Assembly: GCF_024704725.1 (NCBI RefSeq)
Contig: NZ_JALIQS010000012.1
Location: 32,415-96,414, forward strand
Direction of reading: 5' to 3'
DNA: 64,000 bases
Origin: Shinella sp. CPCC 101442
Lineage (GTDB): Bacteria; Pseudomonadota; Alphaproteobacteria; Rhizobiales; Rhizobiaceae
This document shows, piece after piece, positions 18,006 to 28,093 of this stretch. Under the pieces are notes generated by a model. That model did no database searches. It was not told the DNA's origin and saw nothing but the letters and a program-made list of their open reading frames with translations. The stretch's first letter is position 1; each line of letters opens with the position of its first letter. Position numbers and translations under genes: made by a program.

Positions 18006-18462
18006 TCGTTCCTCCCTGGCGGTTGCAGAGCCGCTGGGCCGATCGATCCTGTGGTGCATGCAGCGGGCGCCTCGCGACGCGGGCCTGGGATCAAACGAAA
18101 CCAGCATTCAATTCGCGTGCATTTCATTCCGGCAAAGATGGCGCGTGGGGTTCTCCTCCAGCCGACACGACATCAACAGTCATATCATTTGACTTTTCGC
18201 GGCCGGGATCAACCGGTACTTTCAGGCAATATCGAAATTTCTCGTGACCGGAACATATTGAGAGGCGAAACAAACGAAACGGAAACGCTGTTTATTCGCG
18301 GAACAAAAAAATAGTTTAGTCCCATGGACTTCCCGGAATCCGGCTATATTTTGAACCTCGGACAGACCTGACCGTCCAAGACGGCGCGTATGTTGCGTAA
18401 CGTAAGAAGGGGATAGTGCGGATCCGAAAACGGGGCGCATCTCAACTTTGGAGAACATCTTC
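18006..18462. other. Non-coding gap between the Mo hydroxylase operon and a lipoprotein gene
   Basis: This 457-nt divergent gap should hold the promoters of both flanking units. I see no convincing ORF. It contains an A-rich purine stretch (about 18253-18315) and a TATATT at about 18344, but no -35/-10 pair or palindrome that I can defend. Confidence 0.5.
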
Positions 18463-18726
18463 ATGAAAAAAGTCATTGCGCTCGTCCTAGTCGGTCTGGC
18501 GGTTGCCAGCTGCACGCAGACGGAAAAGGGTGCGGGTATCGGCGCCGTCTCCGGCGCGATTATCGGTGGCGCGATCACCGGTGACGTCCGTGGGGCTGCC
18601 GTCGGTGCTGCCATCGGCGGCGTTTCCGGTGCTGTCATCGGCTCCGTCTCCGAGCAGCCCGGCCAGTGCTACTACCGCGACCGCCACGGCCGCCGCTACA
18701 TCGATCGTTGCCCGCAGGGTTACTGA
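18463..18726 (+). CDS. Small glycine-zipper outer-membrane lipoprotein
   Basis: An 87-residue lipoprotein precursor with signal and lipobox LAVASC, followed by a glycine-zipper region (repeats such as GAGIGAVSGAIIGGAI and GAAIGGVSGAVIG) and a short Cys-containing tail (GQCYYRDRHGRRYIDRC). It resembles the 17-kDa surface antigen / SlyB-type glycine-zipper families, which sit in the outer membrane or periplasm. The start is the ATG at 18463, with TGGAG 9 nt upstream; a TTG 15 nt earlier overlaps that Shine-Dalgarno sequence and is unlikely. Monocistronic with its own terminator. Confidence 0.8.
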   Translation: MKKVIALVLVGLAVASCTQTEKGAGIGAVSGAIIGGAITGDVRGAAVGAAIGGVSGAVIGSVSEQPGQCYYRDRHGRRYIDRCPQGY

Positions 18727-18750
18727 TCCCTCGCGCATGCAGCCCATGCG

Positions 18751-18783
18751 AAGCCCCGGATCGTATCCGGGGCTTTTGCTTTT
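18751..18783 (+). terminator. Intrinsic terminator after the lipoprotein gene
   Basis: AAGCCCCGGAT and ATCCGGGGCTT form a perfect stem around a short loop, followed by TTGCTTTT. It lies 24 nt after the stop. Confidence 0.85.
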
Positions 18784-18991
18784 CCGCTTCCGGGATAAAA
18801 TGCCCTTCGGCGCTTCAAATCCTGTTCGTCAGCGTGTAAAACCGCCGTTAACATTACGGAAAACCTAACGCGTTAGGGTCTTTTCTGCCTGAAAGCTCTG
18901 GATGAACCAGGGCGCCTGAAGTCTGTGACGGAAGCATGTCGGTCTACCGCGCGCACCGCACCTTACGGAGAAAGGCGACGGATAGCTGCGG

Positions 18992-20914
18992 ATGCGGGAT
19001 AAAGTGAACCGGCCGGAAAAGAGTTTTGCGTTTCTGAAAGCTGGCACCGCCCTCGCGGTCGCTGCGGCGTTGGCCGTTGCGCCTCTCTCAGCTTCCCCCG
19101 CCTTCGCCTTCGAAATTTTCGGCATGAAGTTCTTCGAGGACGAGGAAGACACGACCGCCGTCATCGATCCCGTCAACTACACGCTGACGCTCAATCCCGG
19201 CACCGATGACGATGACCTGAAAGAGGCGATCGAGAACACCGCGCTTCTCAAGCAGGATGAGGGCAAGCCGGTCTCGGGCGATCTCGGCCTCGTCATCAAG
19301 GCGCGCGATGACCGCGATCGCATTCTGGCCGCGCTTTATGAACAGGCCCGCTATGGCGGCGTGGTGAAGGTCACGGTCGACGGCCAGGACCTCGATCAAT
19401 TGCCGCCCAACCCGGAATTTTCCGATCGCGGTGCCATTCCCGTCACGATCACCGTCGAGCCCGGCCCGGTCTTCACCTTTGGCGATATCGCCTTTTCCGG
19501 CGATGCGGAGGGCCGCAATCCGGCCGATTATGGCCTTGTGCCGGGTGCTCGCGCCGACTCCACGATCATCCTGAAGGCCGGCGAGAAGATGGTCGTCGAT
19601 CTCAGGGCCGAGGGGCGGCCGCTTGCGAAGCTGACCGAGCGCAACGCCACGGCCGACCACAAGACCGTGACCGTGGACGTGGTGATCGCCGCCGAGGGCG
19701 GGCCGGTCGCTCCCATCGGCGAGGTCGGTGTTTCCGGCACCAAGGCGGTCGATGCAGGCTTCGTTCAGCGCTATTCGCGCATCAATGCCGGCCAGCCCTA
19801 TTCGCCGGAGGCGCTCGCCAAGGCAGCTGAGCGGCTGCGCACGCTCGGCGTTTTTTCGAGCGTGACGATCCGTGAGGCTGACAAGCTGGCGCCGGACGGT
19901 TCGCTGCCGATGACCATCGAGGTCTCCGAGGGCAAACACCGCTATTTCGGCGTCGGCGCGCAGGTTTCCAATACCGACGGGCTTGGCCTGCAGGGCTATT
20001 GGGGCCACCGCAATCTCTTCGGCCAGGCCGAATCCCTGCGCATCGAAGGCGCAGTCAGCCGTATCGGCGAATCCGCGCTCGGCGACATGGACTATTCGAC
20101 GGCGATCCTCTTTTCCAAGCCCGGAGCCTTTGGCCCGACCTCGACCTTCAATGCTAGCCTCAAGGCGTCGATCGTCGATCCCGACGCCTACAAGGCGTTC
20201 ACCACGACGGCTGCGGCTGGCGTCAGTGTCGAGCTTTCCGATCAGGATACAGTGAGCGCCGGCGGCGAGGTCATGTGGAGCGACGTCGAGGACGCCTTCG
20301 GCAAGAACAAGTATCTCACGGCCGCCATCCCGATCGAATATGTCCGCGATACGCGCGATGACAGGCTGAACCCGACCGAGGGCTATCGCGCGATGATCAA
20401 CGCGAAGCCGACCTATGAAATCAAGCGCGGCACGTTCTTCTCGAGCTTCGAAGGCGCTATGACCGGCTACCAGGCGCTCGGCGAGGAAAAGCGTTTCGTC
20501 CTCGCCGGCAAGGTCGCTGCCGGCACGATCATTGGCGGCGATCAGTTGTCCGACATTCCGGCGACGCGCCGTTTCTTCCTCGGCGGCGGCGGCACGGTGC
20601 GCGGTTACGGCTACCAGGAAATCTCGCCGCGCAACGGCAAGGGCAAGATCCTCGGGGGCCGCTCCTATGTGGCGGCGACCGCGGAGGTGCGAATCGGCGT
20701 GACGGAGACGATCGGCATCGTGCCTTTCATCGACGTCGGCACGGTTTCCACCGACGAAGTGCCCGATTTCAAGGATATCAGGGCCGGTGCCGGTATCGGT
20801 CTTCGCTATGCGACGCCCTTCGGGCCGCTCCGCCTCGATGTGGCGGTGCCGCTCAAGAAATATGACGGCGGCACCTCCTTCGGGGTCTATGCCGGTATTG
20901 GCCAGTCGTTCTGA
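18992..20914 (+). CDS. tamA: Outer-membrane assembly factor TamA (BamA/Omp85 family)
   Basis: A 640-residue outer-membrane beta-barrel protein that with TamB helps place autotransporters and other envelope material. It has an N-terminal signal peptide (cleavage after SASPAFA, about residue 38), POTRA domains at about 65-290 (for instance VTITVEPGPVFTFGDIAFSG) and a 16-strand-type barrel at about 310-640 with the conserved FFLGGGGTVRGYGYQEISP segment and a C-terminal aromatic residue (GIGQSF), the usual barrel signal. It is directly upstream of tamB. The start is uncertain by four codons (a GTG at 19004 is an alternative). Confidence 0.94.
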   Translation: MRDKVNRPEKSFAFLKAGTALAVAAALAVAPLSASPAFAFEIFGMKFFEDEEDTTAVIDPVNYTLTLNPGTDDDDLKEAIENTALLKQDEGKPVSGDLGLVIKARDDRDRILAALYEQARYGGVVKVTVDGQDLDQLPPNPEFSDRGAIPVTITVEPGPVFTFGDIAFSGDAEGRNPADYGLVPGARADSTIILKAGEKMVVDLRAEGRPLAKLTERNATADHKTVTVDVVIAAEGGPVAPIGEVGVSGTKAVDAGFVQRYSRINAGQPYSPEALAKAAERLRTLGVFSSVTIREADKLAPDGSLPMTIEVSEGKHRYFGVGAQVSNTDGLGLQGYWGHRNLFGQAESLRIEGAVSRIGESALGDMDYSTAILFSKPGAFGPTSTFNASLKASIVDPDAYKAFTTTAAAGVSVELSDQDTVSAGGEVMWSDVEDAFGKNKYLTAAIPIEYVRDTRDDRLNPTEGYRAMINAKPTYEIKRGTFFSSFEGAMTGYQALGEEKRFVLAGKVAAGTIIGGDQLSDIPATRRFFLGGGGTVRGYGYQEISPRNGKGKILGGRSYVAATAEVRIGVTETIGIVPFIDVGTVSTDEVPDFKDIRAGAGIGLRYATPFGPLRLDVAVPLKKYDGGTSFGVYAGIGQSF

Positions 20915-21018
20915 CGGCCGCCCGAATTTCCGTTTAGACTCTTGATCGGCCGGGCGATTCGGATTCAAGACGGACATGAGCGATATCGAGCGCTCCCCGC
21001 ACGCGAAATGGATGAAGC

Positions 21019-24000
21019 ATGAACAGGCTGTCCCGAATTCTCCGCGCCACGCTCCGTTATTTCGGCTACGGCATCGTCATTCTTCTGCTCGTTCTGGTCG
21101 GCCTTGTCGGCTTTGTCGGCTTTACCGATGCGGGCGCGCGTTTCGCCGTCGCCTATGTGGAGAAGATCGCTGCGGCGAGCGGACAGGTGATCTCGATCAG
21201 CGAACCCTCCGGCCTGCTCACGGGTCGGCTCAGGGCAAAGATGATCACCGTCGGGGACGAGAAGGGCACCTATGCGGAGGTCAAGGATCTCTCGGTCGAC
21301 TGGTCACCGCTGAGCCTGCTCGGTTTCCGGTTCGACGCACAGCGCATTTCCGCCTCTTCCATTTCGCTTCTGCGTCTTCCCGAGTCCAAGGCGGACGCGG
21401 AAAAATCCGACGCGCCCTTTTCCCTGCCGGTCGAGGTGCATGTCGGCGCGCTGCAGGTGCCGGAGCTGTTCGTTTCGGGCACCGTCGCCGGTCGCGACCA
21501 GCGCATCGTGCTTTCGGGCAGTGGCAATGCGACGGCCGAAAGCGTGGCCGTCAAACTCTCCGCCTCGGAAAAGGCGCGCCCGGATGCGCGCGTCGTGGCC
21601 GATATCGTCTTCAACCCCGCCGACAACCAGCTTCGCCTCGAAGCCGATGTCGCCGAGCCCAAGGGCGGCATTCTGGCCGCCTTGCTCAAATTGCCCGACG
21701 ATCCGGCGGTCTCGATCCGCCTGACCGGCGACGGTCCGCTGTCGCAGTGGAAGGGCCGCCTTTCCGCCGCGCTCGACGGCACGGAGATGCTACACGTCGA
21801 CGGGCGGCATGATCTGGCGGCCAACGGGCTGCATACGATCGCGCTCAATGGCGGCGGCACGTTCGACGCATTGATGCCGCCGCAATTGCGCCCGCTCTTC
21901 GCCGGCGAAACGGGTATCGACGTGATTGCCGCCTTCGACGGCTCGGACATGCTGCGCATCGAAAAGGGCGCGATCTCGACGGGTGCGATGACGCTTGCCG
22001 CTTCGGGCACGGTCAGTGCCAAGGGCGCAAACGACCTCGACGTCAAACTCTCCGGCCGCGACGGTCCCATCGATTTTCGCTGGCCGCTTGCCGAAGGCGA
22101 TGCACGTGTGCTGATCGCCGGTGCCGATGTGTCCCTCACCGGAGAAGCGAGCGCTGCGGCGCTCGACGCCAATGCCTCTATTGTCTCCGCCGAAATGCCG
22201 GCCGGGCGTATCGAGAACATCCGCCTCACGGCAAAAAGCGATGCCTTCAACGTGGCAAGCCAGTCGGGCCGCATCGATGCGACGGTGGAAACCGGCGTAA
22301 CGGCCTTCGCCAATCCCGATCTCGACCGTACGGTGAAAGGGCCGGCCAAGCTCGTCGCGACGCTGAACGTGTCGCCGACGGAGATCGCCTTCGATCCGGC
22401 AATGCTCGAAAGCGCCAGTATCGGCGGCACCCTGTCCGGCCGCTACGGGCTCGAAAGCCGCGAGGCCGACGTCAGTTTCCGCCTCTTTGCGCTACCCGCC
22501 GTGCTGCCGCCGGCCCTTGCCGGCAAAATCGATACGACGATTGCGATGGAGGGACGCGTCCAGCTTGGCAGCGATGGCGCAATCGATCTTTCCGGCCTCA
22601 CCGTGAAGTCCGGCACGCTGGAGACGACGGGTACCGTCTCGCTCGGCAACGGCAATCTCCAGGCGGCGCTGACCGGCAAGGTGCTGAACCTCGGCAAGCT
22701 GCTTGCCGATGCCAAGGGCGAGGCCGTCTTCGACCTTTCCGCGACCGGCCCTCTCGACGGGCTCGACGTTTCGGCCAAGGTGACGTCCAGCGGCGCGACG
22801 CTGTCCGGCCGCACGTTGAGCGATCTCGTGGTGACGCTCAAGGGCAAGGCCGTTGCCGACAGTCCCTCGGGCGAGTTGACGGCGACGGGCGCGCTCGACG
22901 GCCAGGCGATCAATGTGCGGTCCAGCATTACCTCGGAAGGCGGGCGCATTTCGGTGCCGGTGCTGGAGGCGGAGATCGGGCCGAACACGTTGAAGGGCTC
23001 TCTCGCGCTCGCGCCGAACTTCATGCCGGATGGCACCATCCGCTTCGATTTCCCCGATCTCGGTCTGCTCGCCGCCATGGCCGGGCAGAAGGCGGCCGGC
23101 GATCTTTCGGGCCAGGTCGAAATCGCAACGAGCAATGGCAAGACCTCGGCCACGGTGCAGGCATCCGGCTCGGCCATCAGCCGGGACGCCGTCAGCATCA
23201 CCAGGCCGGCCGTCGATCTCGATATCGCTGACCTTGCGACCGCTGCGATCTCGGGCACGGTTCGCGCCGAACGCGTCGCCTCGGGCGAAAACCGGCTGGA
23301 CGCTCTGAAACTTGAATTCTCCCGCGCAGGGCAGGCGACCAATTTCGATGTCACCGGTCGTCTCGACGGCGCGCCGCTCATCACCAGGGGTAAGGTCCTT
23401 CAGCGTGAGGGCGGGCTGGATGTGGCATTACAGGCCTTCGAGGCAGCCCCCCGGCGTATCGCATTGACACTTGCCAGGCCGACGACGATCGGCGTGGCCG
23501 GGGGCGTGGCGACGCTCGACGGGCTCACCATCCAGGCCGGACGCGGTTCGGTTGCGGTCTCCGGCCGGGCGGGCGAAACCCTCGACCTGTCGCTGCGGCT
23601 CAATGCGCTGCCGGCGGCGCTGGTCAACAATTTCGCTGCCGGTCTCGGTGCCGAAGGCGCGATCGGCGGTACAGTAACGGTCAGGGGCCAGGCGGCCGCG
23701 CCGGTAGTCAACTATGCGCTCGACTGGAGCGGCGCCGTGACGAGCCAGACACGCAGCGCCGGCATCGGCGCGCTGACCATCAGTGCCAACGGCGCCTTCG
23801 CGAACAACAGGGTAACGCTCGATACCGTGCTTTCGGGCGGCGGCGGGCTCTCCTTCCGGGGCGGCGGCACGGTCGGTATCGGCGGGGCGACGCCGCTCGG
23901 GCTCAACTTCCGCGGCACGGTGCCGTTCGGGCTCCTGCAGGGCCAGCTGTCTGCCCAGGGCTTCGTGCTGACGGGCAATGCCAATGTGGATCTTGCCATC

Positions 24001-25188
24001 GGCGGTACGGCGGCCGCGCCCTCCGTCACCGGCAGCATCACGGCCGGCGGCGCGCGCCTCGTCGATGTGCGCCGCAATCTCGCGGTGGAGAACCTGACGA
24101 TCCGCGTGACGATGGACGGGCGGCAGGCCGTCATCGAGACGGTGTCCGGCCGGGTATCGACCGGCGGGCAGCTTTCGGCGAGCGGCCGTGTCGGCATCGC
24201 GCCGGCGAGCGGCTTTCCGGTCGACGTGACGATGCAGCTCCGCGACGTCACCTATGTGGACGGTACGCTGGTCACGGCGAATGTCAGCGGTGACATCACC
24301 CTGCGCGGGCCGGTGGCCGGCCTGGCGCTCGGTGGCAAGGTGCATATCAACAGGGCCAACGTCACCATTCCGCAGCGGTTGCCGGCGACGCTTTCCGAAA
24401 TCAACATCAAGCATCGCAACGCGCCCGCCGAGGTCAAACGCATGAAGGCGGATGTCAATCGCGATCAGGGAAGCAGCGGTGCGACGCGCGGCATCGCGCT
24501 CGATCTCACCATCGAGGCACCCGGCCAGCTTTTCGTGCGCGGACGTGGCATCAATGCGGAGCTCGGCGGCAGCCTGAGGGTGACGGGCACCTCCACCGCG
24601 CCTGTCGTCTCCGGCGGCTTCGAGCTCGAGCGCGGGCGCATGGAAATCCTGACGCGCCGGCTTGATTTCACCTCCGCGCATATTGGTTTTGCCGGCGGGC
24701 TGGTGCCGACGGTCAATCTCGTCGCAGGCAGTTCGGCTGGCACGACGGAAATCACCGTCACGGTGGCCGGCGTTGCCAGCAACCCGACCGTCACCTTTGC
24801 GTCGTCGCCCTCGCTGCCGCAGGATGAAATCCTCGCTCAGCTCATCTTCAATCGCTCGATGTCGAATCTTTCAGCGGTGCAGATCGCCCAGCTCGCCTCG
24901 GCGGCAAGCCAGCTTGCGGGCGGCCGCTCGACTGGCCTGCTCGACAGCCTGCGCAGCAAGCTCGGCGTCGACGATCTCGATATCACGACGGACGCCCAGG
25001 GCCGTGCCGCGGTGTCGGCCGGCAAATACCTGAACGAGCGCACCTATATCGAGCTGAAGCAGGACCCGGAGACGAATGGCGCCAAGGCCGTGATCAACCT
25101 CGATGTCGGCCGCGGCCTGAAACTGCGCGGCGAGGCGGGCAGCGGCGGCAGCGCCGGTGCGGGTATCTTTTACGAGAAGGAATATTGA
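21019..25188 (+). CDS. tamB: Translocation and assembly module protein TamB (DUF490)
   Basis: A 1389-residue AsmA-like bridge protein anchored in the inner membrane by one helix (YFGYGIVILLLVLVGLVGFV, about 16-35) and spanning the periplasm with a long beta-taco groove; it partners TamA and is linked to phospholipid transport. The body is repetitive beta structure with Gly/Ala/Thr-rich strands. The diagnostic DUF490/TamB domain occupies about the last 350 residues, including FELERGRMEILTRRLDFTSA and SLPQDEILAQLIFNRSMSNL. It follows tamA by 104 nt and is probably co-transcribed. Length is normal for alphaproteobacteria. Confidence 0.94.
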   Translation: MNRLSRILRATLRYFGYGIVILLLVLVGLVGFVGFTDAGARFAVAYVEKIAAASGQVISISEPSGLLTGRLRAKMITVGDEKGTYAEVKDLSVDWSPLSLLGFRFDAQRISASSISLLRLPESKADAEKSDAPFSLPVEVHVGALQVPELFVSGTVAGRDQRIVLSGSGNATAESVAVKLSASEKARPDARVVADIVFNPADNQLRLEADVAEPKGGILAALLKLPDDPAVSIRLTGDGPLSQWKGRLSAALDGTEMLHVDGRHDLAANGLHTIALNGGGTFDALMPPQLRPLFAGETGIDVIAAFDGSDMLRIEKGAISTGAMTLAASGTVSAKGANDLDVKLSGRDGPIDFRWPLAEGDARVLIAGADVSLTGEASAAALDANASIVSAEMPAGRIENIRLTAKSDAFNVASQSGRIDATVETGVTAFANPDLDRTVKGPAKLVATLNVSPTEIAFDPAMLESASIGGTLSGRYGLESREADVSFRLFALPAVLPPALAGKIDTTIAMEGRVQLGSDGAIDLSGLTVKSGTLETTGTVSLGNGNLQAALTGKVLNLGKLLADAKGEAVFDLSATGPLDGLDVSAKVTSSGATLSGRTLSDLVVTLKGKAVADSPSGELTATGALDGQAINVRSSITSEGGRISVPVLEAEIGPNTLKGSLALAPNFMPDGTIRFDFPDLGLLAAMAGQKAAGDLSGQVEIATSNGKTSATVQASGSAISRDAVSITRPAVDLDIADLATAAISGTVRAERVASGENRLDALKLEFSRAGQATNFDVTGRLDGAPLITRGKVLQREGGLDVALQAFEAAPRRIALTLARPTTIGVAGGVATLDGLTIQAGRGSVAVSGRAGETLDLSLRLNALPAALVNNFAAGLGAEGAIGGTVTVRGQAAAPVVNYALDWSGAVTSQTRSAGIGALTISANGAFANNRVTLDTVLSGGGGLSFRGGGTVGIGGATPLGLNFRGTVPFGLLQGQLSAQGFVLTGNANVDLAIGGTAAAPSVTGSITAGGARLVDVRRNLAVENLTIRVTMDGRQAVIETVSGRVSTGGQLSASGRVGIAPASGFPVDVTMQLRDVTYVDGTLVTANVSGDITLRGPVAGLALGGKVHINRANVTIPQRLPATLSEINIKHRNAPAEVKRMKADVNRDQGSSGATRGIALDLTIEAPGQLFVRGRGINAELGGSLRVTGTSTAPVVSGGFELERGRMEILTRRLDFTSAHIGFAGGLVPTVNLVAGSSAGTTEITVTVAGVASNPTVTFASSPSLPQDEILAQLIFNRSMSNLSAVQIAQLASAASQLAGGRSTGLLDSLRSKLGVDDLDITTDAQGRAAVSAGKYLNERTYIELKQDPETNGAKAVINLDVGRGLKLRGEAGSGGSAGAGIFYEKEY

Positions 25189-25215
25189 GGCGGTTTGCCC
25201 GCTCTCGATATTCCT

Positions 25216-25656
25216 TCACGCCAGCGCGTTTTTCGTCGTTTTCAAGAGAATATTGGTTTCTGTCACCGTGATGCCGTCGATGAGGCGGATGCGGCGCAGT
25301 GTTTCGTCGAAGGCGCCGAGATCGCGGTCCTCGAGTTCGGCGATGAAATCCCAGCGGCCATTGGTGGAGTGAAGGGCGCGAACCTGCGGTAGGCCGCGCA
25401 ACTGGGCACTGACGCGGTCGGCCATCTTGCCGTGCACCTCAATCAACACGATGGCGCGCACGCCGCTGCCGGTCAGTTCCACCCCGGTCTTGATGGTGAA
25501 GGCGGCAATCGTGCCGGACGAGACGAGCCGGTCGATGCGCGCGGAGACCGTGGCGCGCGAGGCACCGGTCATGGCGGCGAGCGAGGAGACGGGCGTTCTG
25601 GCATTGTGGCGCAGCGCACCGATCAATGCATGGTCAAGATCATCAAGACTTACCAA
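25216..25656 (-). CDS. Lrp/AsnC-family transcriptional regulator of arginine catabolism
   Basis: A 146-residue regulator with an N-terminal HTH (about residues 4-60: ARTPVSSLAAMTGASRATVSARI) and a C-terminal RAM ligand-binding domain (about 65-145: GVRAIVLIEVHG, RWDFIAELEDRD). It is divergent from arginase and ornithine aminotransferase, the usual arrangement for an Lrp-type activator of arginine use, so control of those genes with arginine or ornithine as effector is likely but inferred. The best start is TTG at 25656; no ATG is available at the family N-terminus. Confidence 0.88.
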   Translation of the reverse strand: MVSLDDLDHALIGALRHNARTPVSSLAAMTGASRATVSARIDRLVSSGTIAAFTIKTGVELTGSGVRAIVLIEVHGKMADRVSAQLRGLPQVRALHSTNGRWDFIAELEDRDLGAFDETLRRIRLIDGITVTETNILLKTTKNALA

Positions 25657-25700
25657 TTTGTCATCCAGCGCTGCGCAAAATGCTAAAATCGCCCATCTAT

Positions 25701-25762
25701 TTGCCAGTTTTTCCTCTTTTTGCCAACAGAGCGAACGGCAATAATCGCGTAAAACCGGGCAA
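25701..25762. promoter_or_regulatory. Candidate Lrp-type operator region before arginase
   Basis: Four copies of the pentamer TTGCC/GGCAA lie in the 135-nt gap: TTGCC at 25701 and 25720, GGCAA at 25737 and 25758. The first two point one way, the last two the other, with 17-21 nt steps, giving an overall symmetric layout of the kind bound by multimeric Lrp-type regulators. Confidence 0.45.
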
Positions 25763-25791
25763 ACCGGCTCTCACGCACCCGCGGGGAAATC

Positions 25792-26727
25792 ATGGCGGAA
25801 AATGACAAGCATATCGCGCTGATCGGCGCACCCTTGGAAGAAGGTTCGGGCCGCCGCGGCGCGGCCATGGGACCGACGGCGCTGCGCATCGCCGGCGTCG
25901 ATACGACGCTGACGGATCTCGGGCATATGGTGACGGACGAGGGGGATCTGCATCCCCTGCCGGCCCGCGACCTTGCCAATCATCCGAAGGCGAACAACCT
26001 ACAGATCGTCGCGGCCTTCACGCGGGCCCTTGATACCGCCGTCTATGACGCGGCGCGCAGCGGAAAATTCCCGCTCATCCTTGGCGGCGACCATGCGCTC
26101 TCCATGGGGTCCGTCTCCGGCATGGCGCGCCATGCCGCCGATCAGGGCCGTCCGCTCTTCGTGCTCTGGCTCGATGCGCATGCCGACTTCAATTCGCCGG
26201 CAACGTCGCCCTCGGGCAACATGCACGGCATGCCCGTGGCCTTCTTCTGCGGCAAGGCCGAATTCACGCCGATCCTCGAAGCCGGTCGCCCGCTGGTCGA
26301 CCCCAAGAATGTCTTCCAGGTCGGCATCCGTTCGGTCGATGCACGCGAGCGCGAGGAAATCGCCGAGCATGGTGTCAATGTCTATGACATGCGCGCGGTC
26401 GACGAGATCGGCATGGCGCATATCATGCACGACATCATCGCCCGCATCAAAGCGGCGAACGGTCTCCTGCATGTCAGCCTCGATGTCGATTTCCTCGATC
26501 CGGAGCTTGCGCCGGGCGTCGGCACCACGGTGCCCGGCGGCGCGACCTTCCGCGAGGCGCATCTCATCATGGAGATGCTTTGCGACAGTGGCCTCGTCTC
26601 GTCGCTCGACCTCGTCGAGCTGAACCCGTTCCTCGATGACCGCGGCAAGAGCGCGCGCATCCTCGTCGAACTCACCGCCAGCCTTTTCGGGCGCCGTATT
26701 CTCGATCGGCCAACCCGCAGCGCCTGA
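25792..26727 (+). CDS. rocF: Arginase
   Basis: Binuclear manganese enzyme that hydrolyses L-arginine to L-ornithine and urea. The 311 residues show the ureohydrolase metal motifs GGDHALSMG (about residue 100), WLDAHADFN (about 126) and SLDVDFLDP (about 230), plus the late ELNPFLDD Glu. GGGG lies 5 nt before the ATG. It is followed 18 nt later by ornithine aminotransferase, forming a two-step arginine degradation unit in the cytoplasm. Rhizobial arginases are also called ArgI or ArcB; the enzyme identity is firm and the symbol is a convention. Confidence 0.93.
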   Translation: MAENDKHIALIGAPLEEGSGRRGAAMGPTALRIAGVDTTLTDLGHMVTDEGDLHPLPARDLANHPKANNLQIVAAFTRALDTAVYDAARSGKFPLILGGDHALSMGSVSGMARHAADQGRPLFVLWLDAHADFNSPATSPSGNMHGMPVAFFCGKAEFTPILEAGRPLVDPKNVFQVGIRSVDAREREEIAEHGVNVYDMRAVDEIGMAHIMHDIIARIKAANGLLHVSLDVDFLDPELAPGVGTTVPGGATFREAHLIMEMLCDSGLVSSLDLVELNPFLDDRGKSARILVELTASLFGRRILDRPTRSA

Positions 26728-26745
26728 AAACAACCGGAGGACCCC

Positions 26746-27951
26746 ATGACGCCGTCGACTGCCAGCCTGATCGAAACCGAGTATCGCCTCGGCGCCCATA
26801 ACTACAAGCCGCTCGACGTCGTGCTGTCGCGGGGGGAGGGCGTGTTCGTCTGGGATATCGACGGCAACCGCTATCTCGACTGCCTCTCGGCCTATTCGGC
26901 GGTCAACCAGGGGCATTGCCACCCGAAGATCCTGGCCGCGATGATGGAGCAGGCGCAGAAGCTGACGCTCACTTCGCGTGCCTTCCGCAACGACCAGCTG
27001 GCGCATTTCTACGAAGAAATTGCTGCGCTCACCGGTTCGCACAAGGTGCTGCCGATGAATTCGGGTGCCGAAGCCGTCGAAACGGCCGTCAAGGCCGTGC
27101 GCAAGTGGGGCTACGAGGTCAAGGGCGTACCGGAAGGCCAGGCGGAGATCATCGTCTGCTCCAACAACTTCCATGGCCGAACCATGGGCATCGTCGGTTT
27201 CTCGACGGATCCGGATGCGCGCAGCGGCTTCGGTCCCTTCGCGCCGGGCTTCCGCCATGTGCCCTTCGGCGATCTTGAAGCGTTTCGCGCGGCGATCAAT
27301 GAAAATACGGTCGCCTTCCTGATCGAACCGATCCAGGGCGAGGCCGGCGTGCTGATCCCGCCGACGGGCTATTTCACGGCGGTGCGCGAACTCTGCACCA
27401 AGCACGGTATCACGCTGATCCTCGATGAAATTCAGACGGGCCTTGGCCGCACGGGCAAGCTCCTGGCTGAAGAGCACGAGGGCATCGAGGCGGATATGAC
27501 GCTGGTCGGCAAGGCGCTTTCGGGTGGTTTTTATCCGGTTTCGGCGGTGCTTTCGAACAGCGAAGTGCTTGGCGTGCTGAAGCCCGGCCAGCATGGTTCG
27601 ACTTTCGGCGGCAACCCGCTTGCCTGCGCCATCGCGCGGGCCGCTCTGAAGGTGCTCGTCGAAGAGGATATGATCGGCAATTCGGAGCGCATGGGCGAGC
27701 GTTTCCAGGCAGGCCTCAAGGGCATCCGGTCGAACCTCATCAAGGAAGTACGCGGTCGCGGACTGATGCTCGCCGTGGAACTCGACCCGGCCGCCGGCGG
27801 CGCGCGCAAATATTGCGAAGCACTGAAGGAGCGCGGCATCCTCGCCAAGGATACCCATGGCGATACGATCCGCATCGCCCCGCCGCTCGTCATCACCGGC
27901 GATCAGGTGGATTGGGCGCTGGAGCAGTTCGAGGCGGTTCTGCGCACCTGA
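26746..27951 (+). CDS. rocD: Ornithine aminotransferase
   Basis: PLP-dependent class III aminotransferase moving the delta-amino group of ornithine to 2-oxoglutarate, giving glutamate 5-semialdehyde and glutamate. The 401 residues contain the N-terminal substrate and PLP segments ([31 protein letters not shown] near residue 105), the cofactor Asp in [14 protein letters not shown] (about 225-238) and the Schiff-base Lys in [15 protein letters not shown] (about 254). GGAGG precedes the ATG by 5 nt. It is the second gene of the arginase unit and ends at a strong terminator. Confidence 0.94.
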   Translation: MTPSTASLIETEYRLGAHNYKPLDVVLSRGEGVFVWDIDGNRYLDCLSAYSAVNQGHCHPKILAAMMEQAQKLTLTSRAFRNDQLAHFYEEIAALTGSHKVLPMNSGAEAVETAVKAVRKWGYEVKGVPEGQAEIIVCSNNFHGRTMGIVGFSTDPDARSGFGPFAPGFRHVPFGDLEAFRAAINENTVAFLIEPIQGEAGVLIPPTGYFTAVRELCTKHGITLILDEIQTGLGRTGKLLAEEHEGIEADMTLVGKALSGGFYPVSAVLSNSEVLGVLKPGQHGSTFGGNPLACAIARAALKVLVEEDMIGNSERMGERFQAGLKGIRSNLIKEVRGRGLMLAVELDPAAGGARKYCEALKERGILAKDTHGDTIRIAPPLVITGDQVDWALEQFEAVLRT

Positions 27952-27975
27952 CCGGGCGCGACGGAGCCAGGAGAC

Positions 27976-28010
27976 AAGGCCTCGCGGCGACGCGGGGCCT
28001 TTGCTTTTTT
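27976..28010 (+). terminator. Intrinsic terminator after ornithine aminotransferase
   Basis: GGCCTCGC and GCGGGGCC form an 8-bp stem with one T-G pair, then TTTGCTTTTTT follows. Confidence 0.8.
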
Positions 28011-28093
28011 CGGATGCGGCAAAAGTTTGAAAGATTTTAACCAGAGCGTGCATAGGATCGAAGCACGACGCAGATCAACCTGGAAAGATCCCG

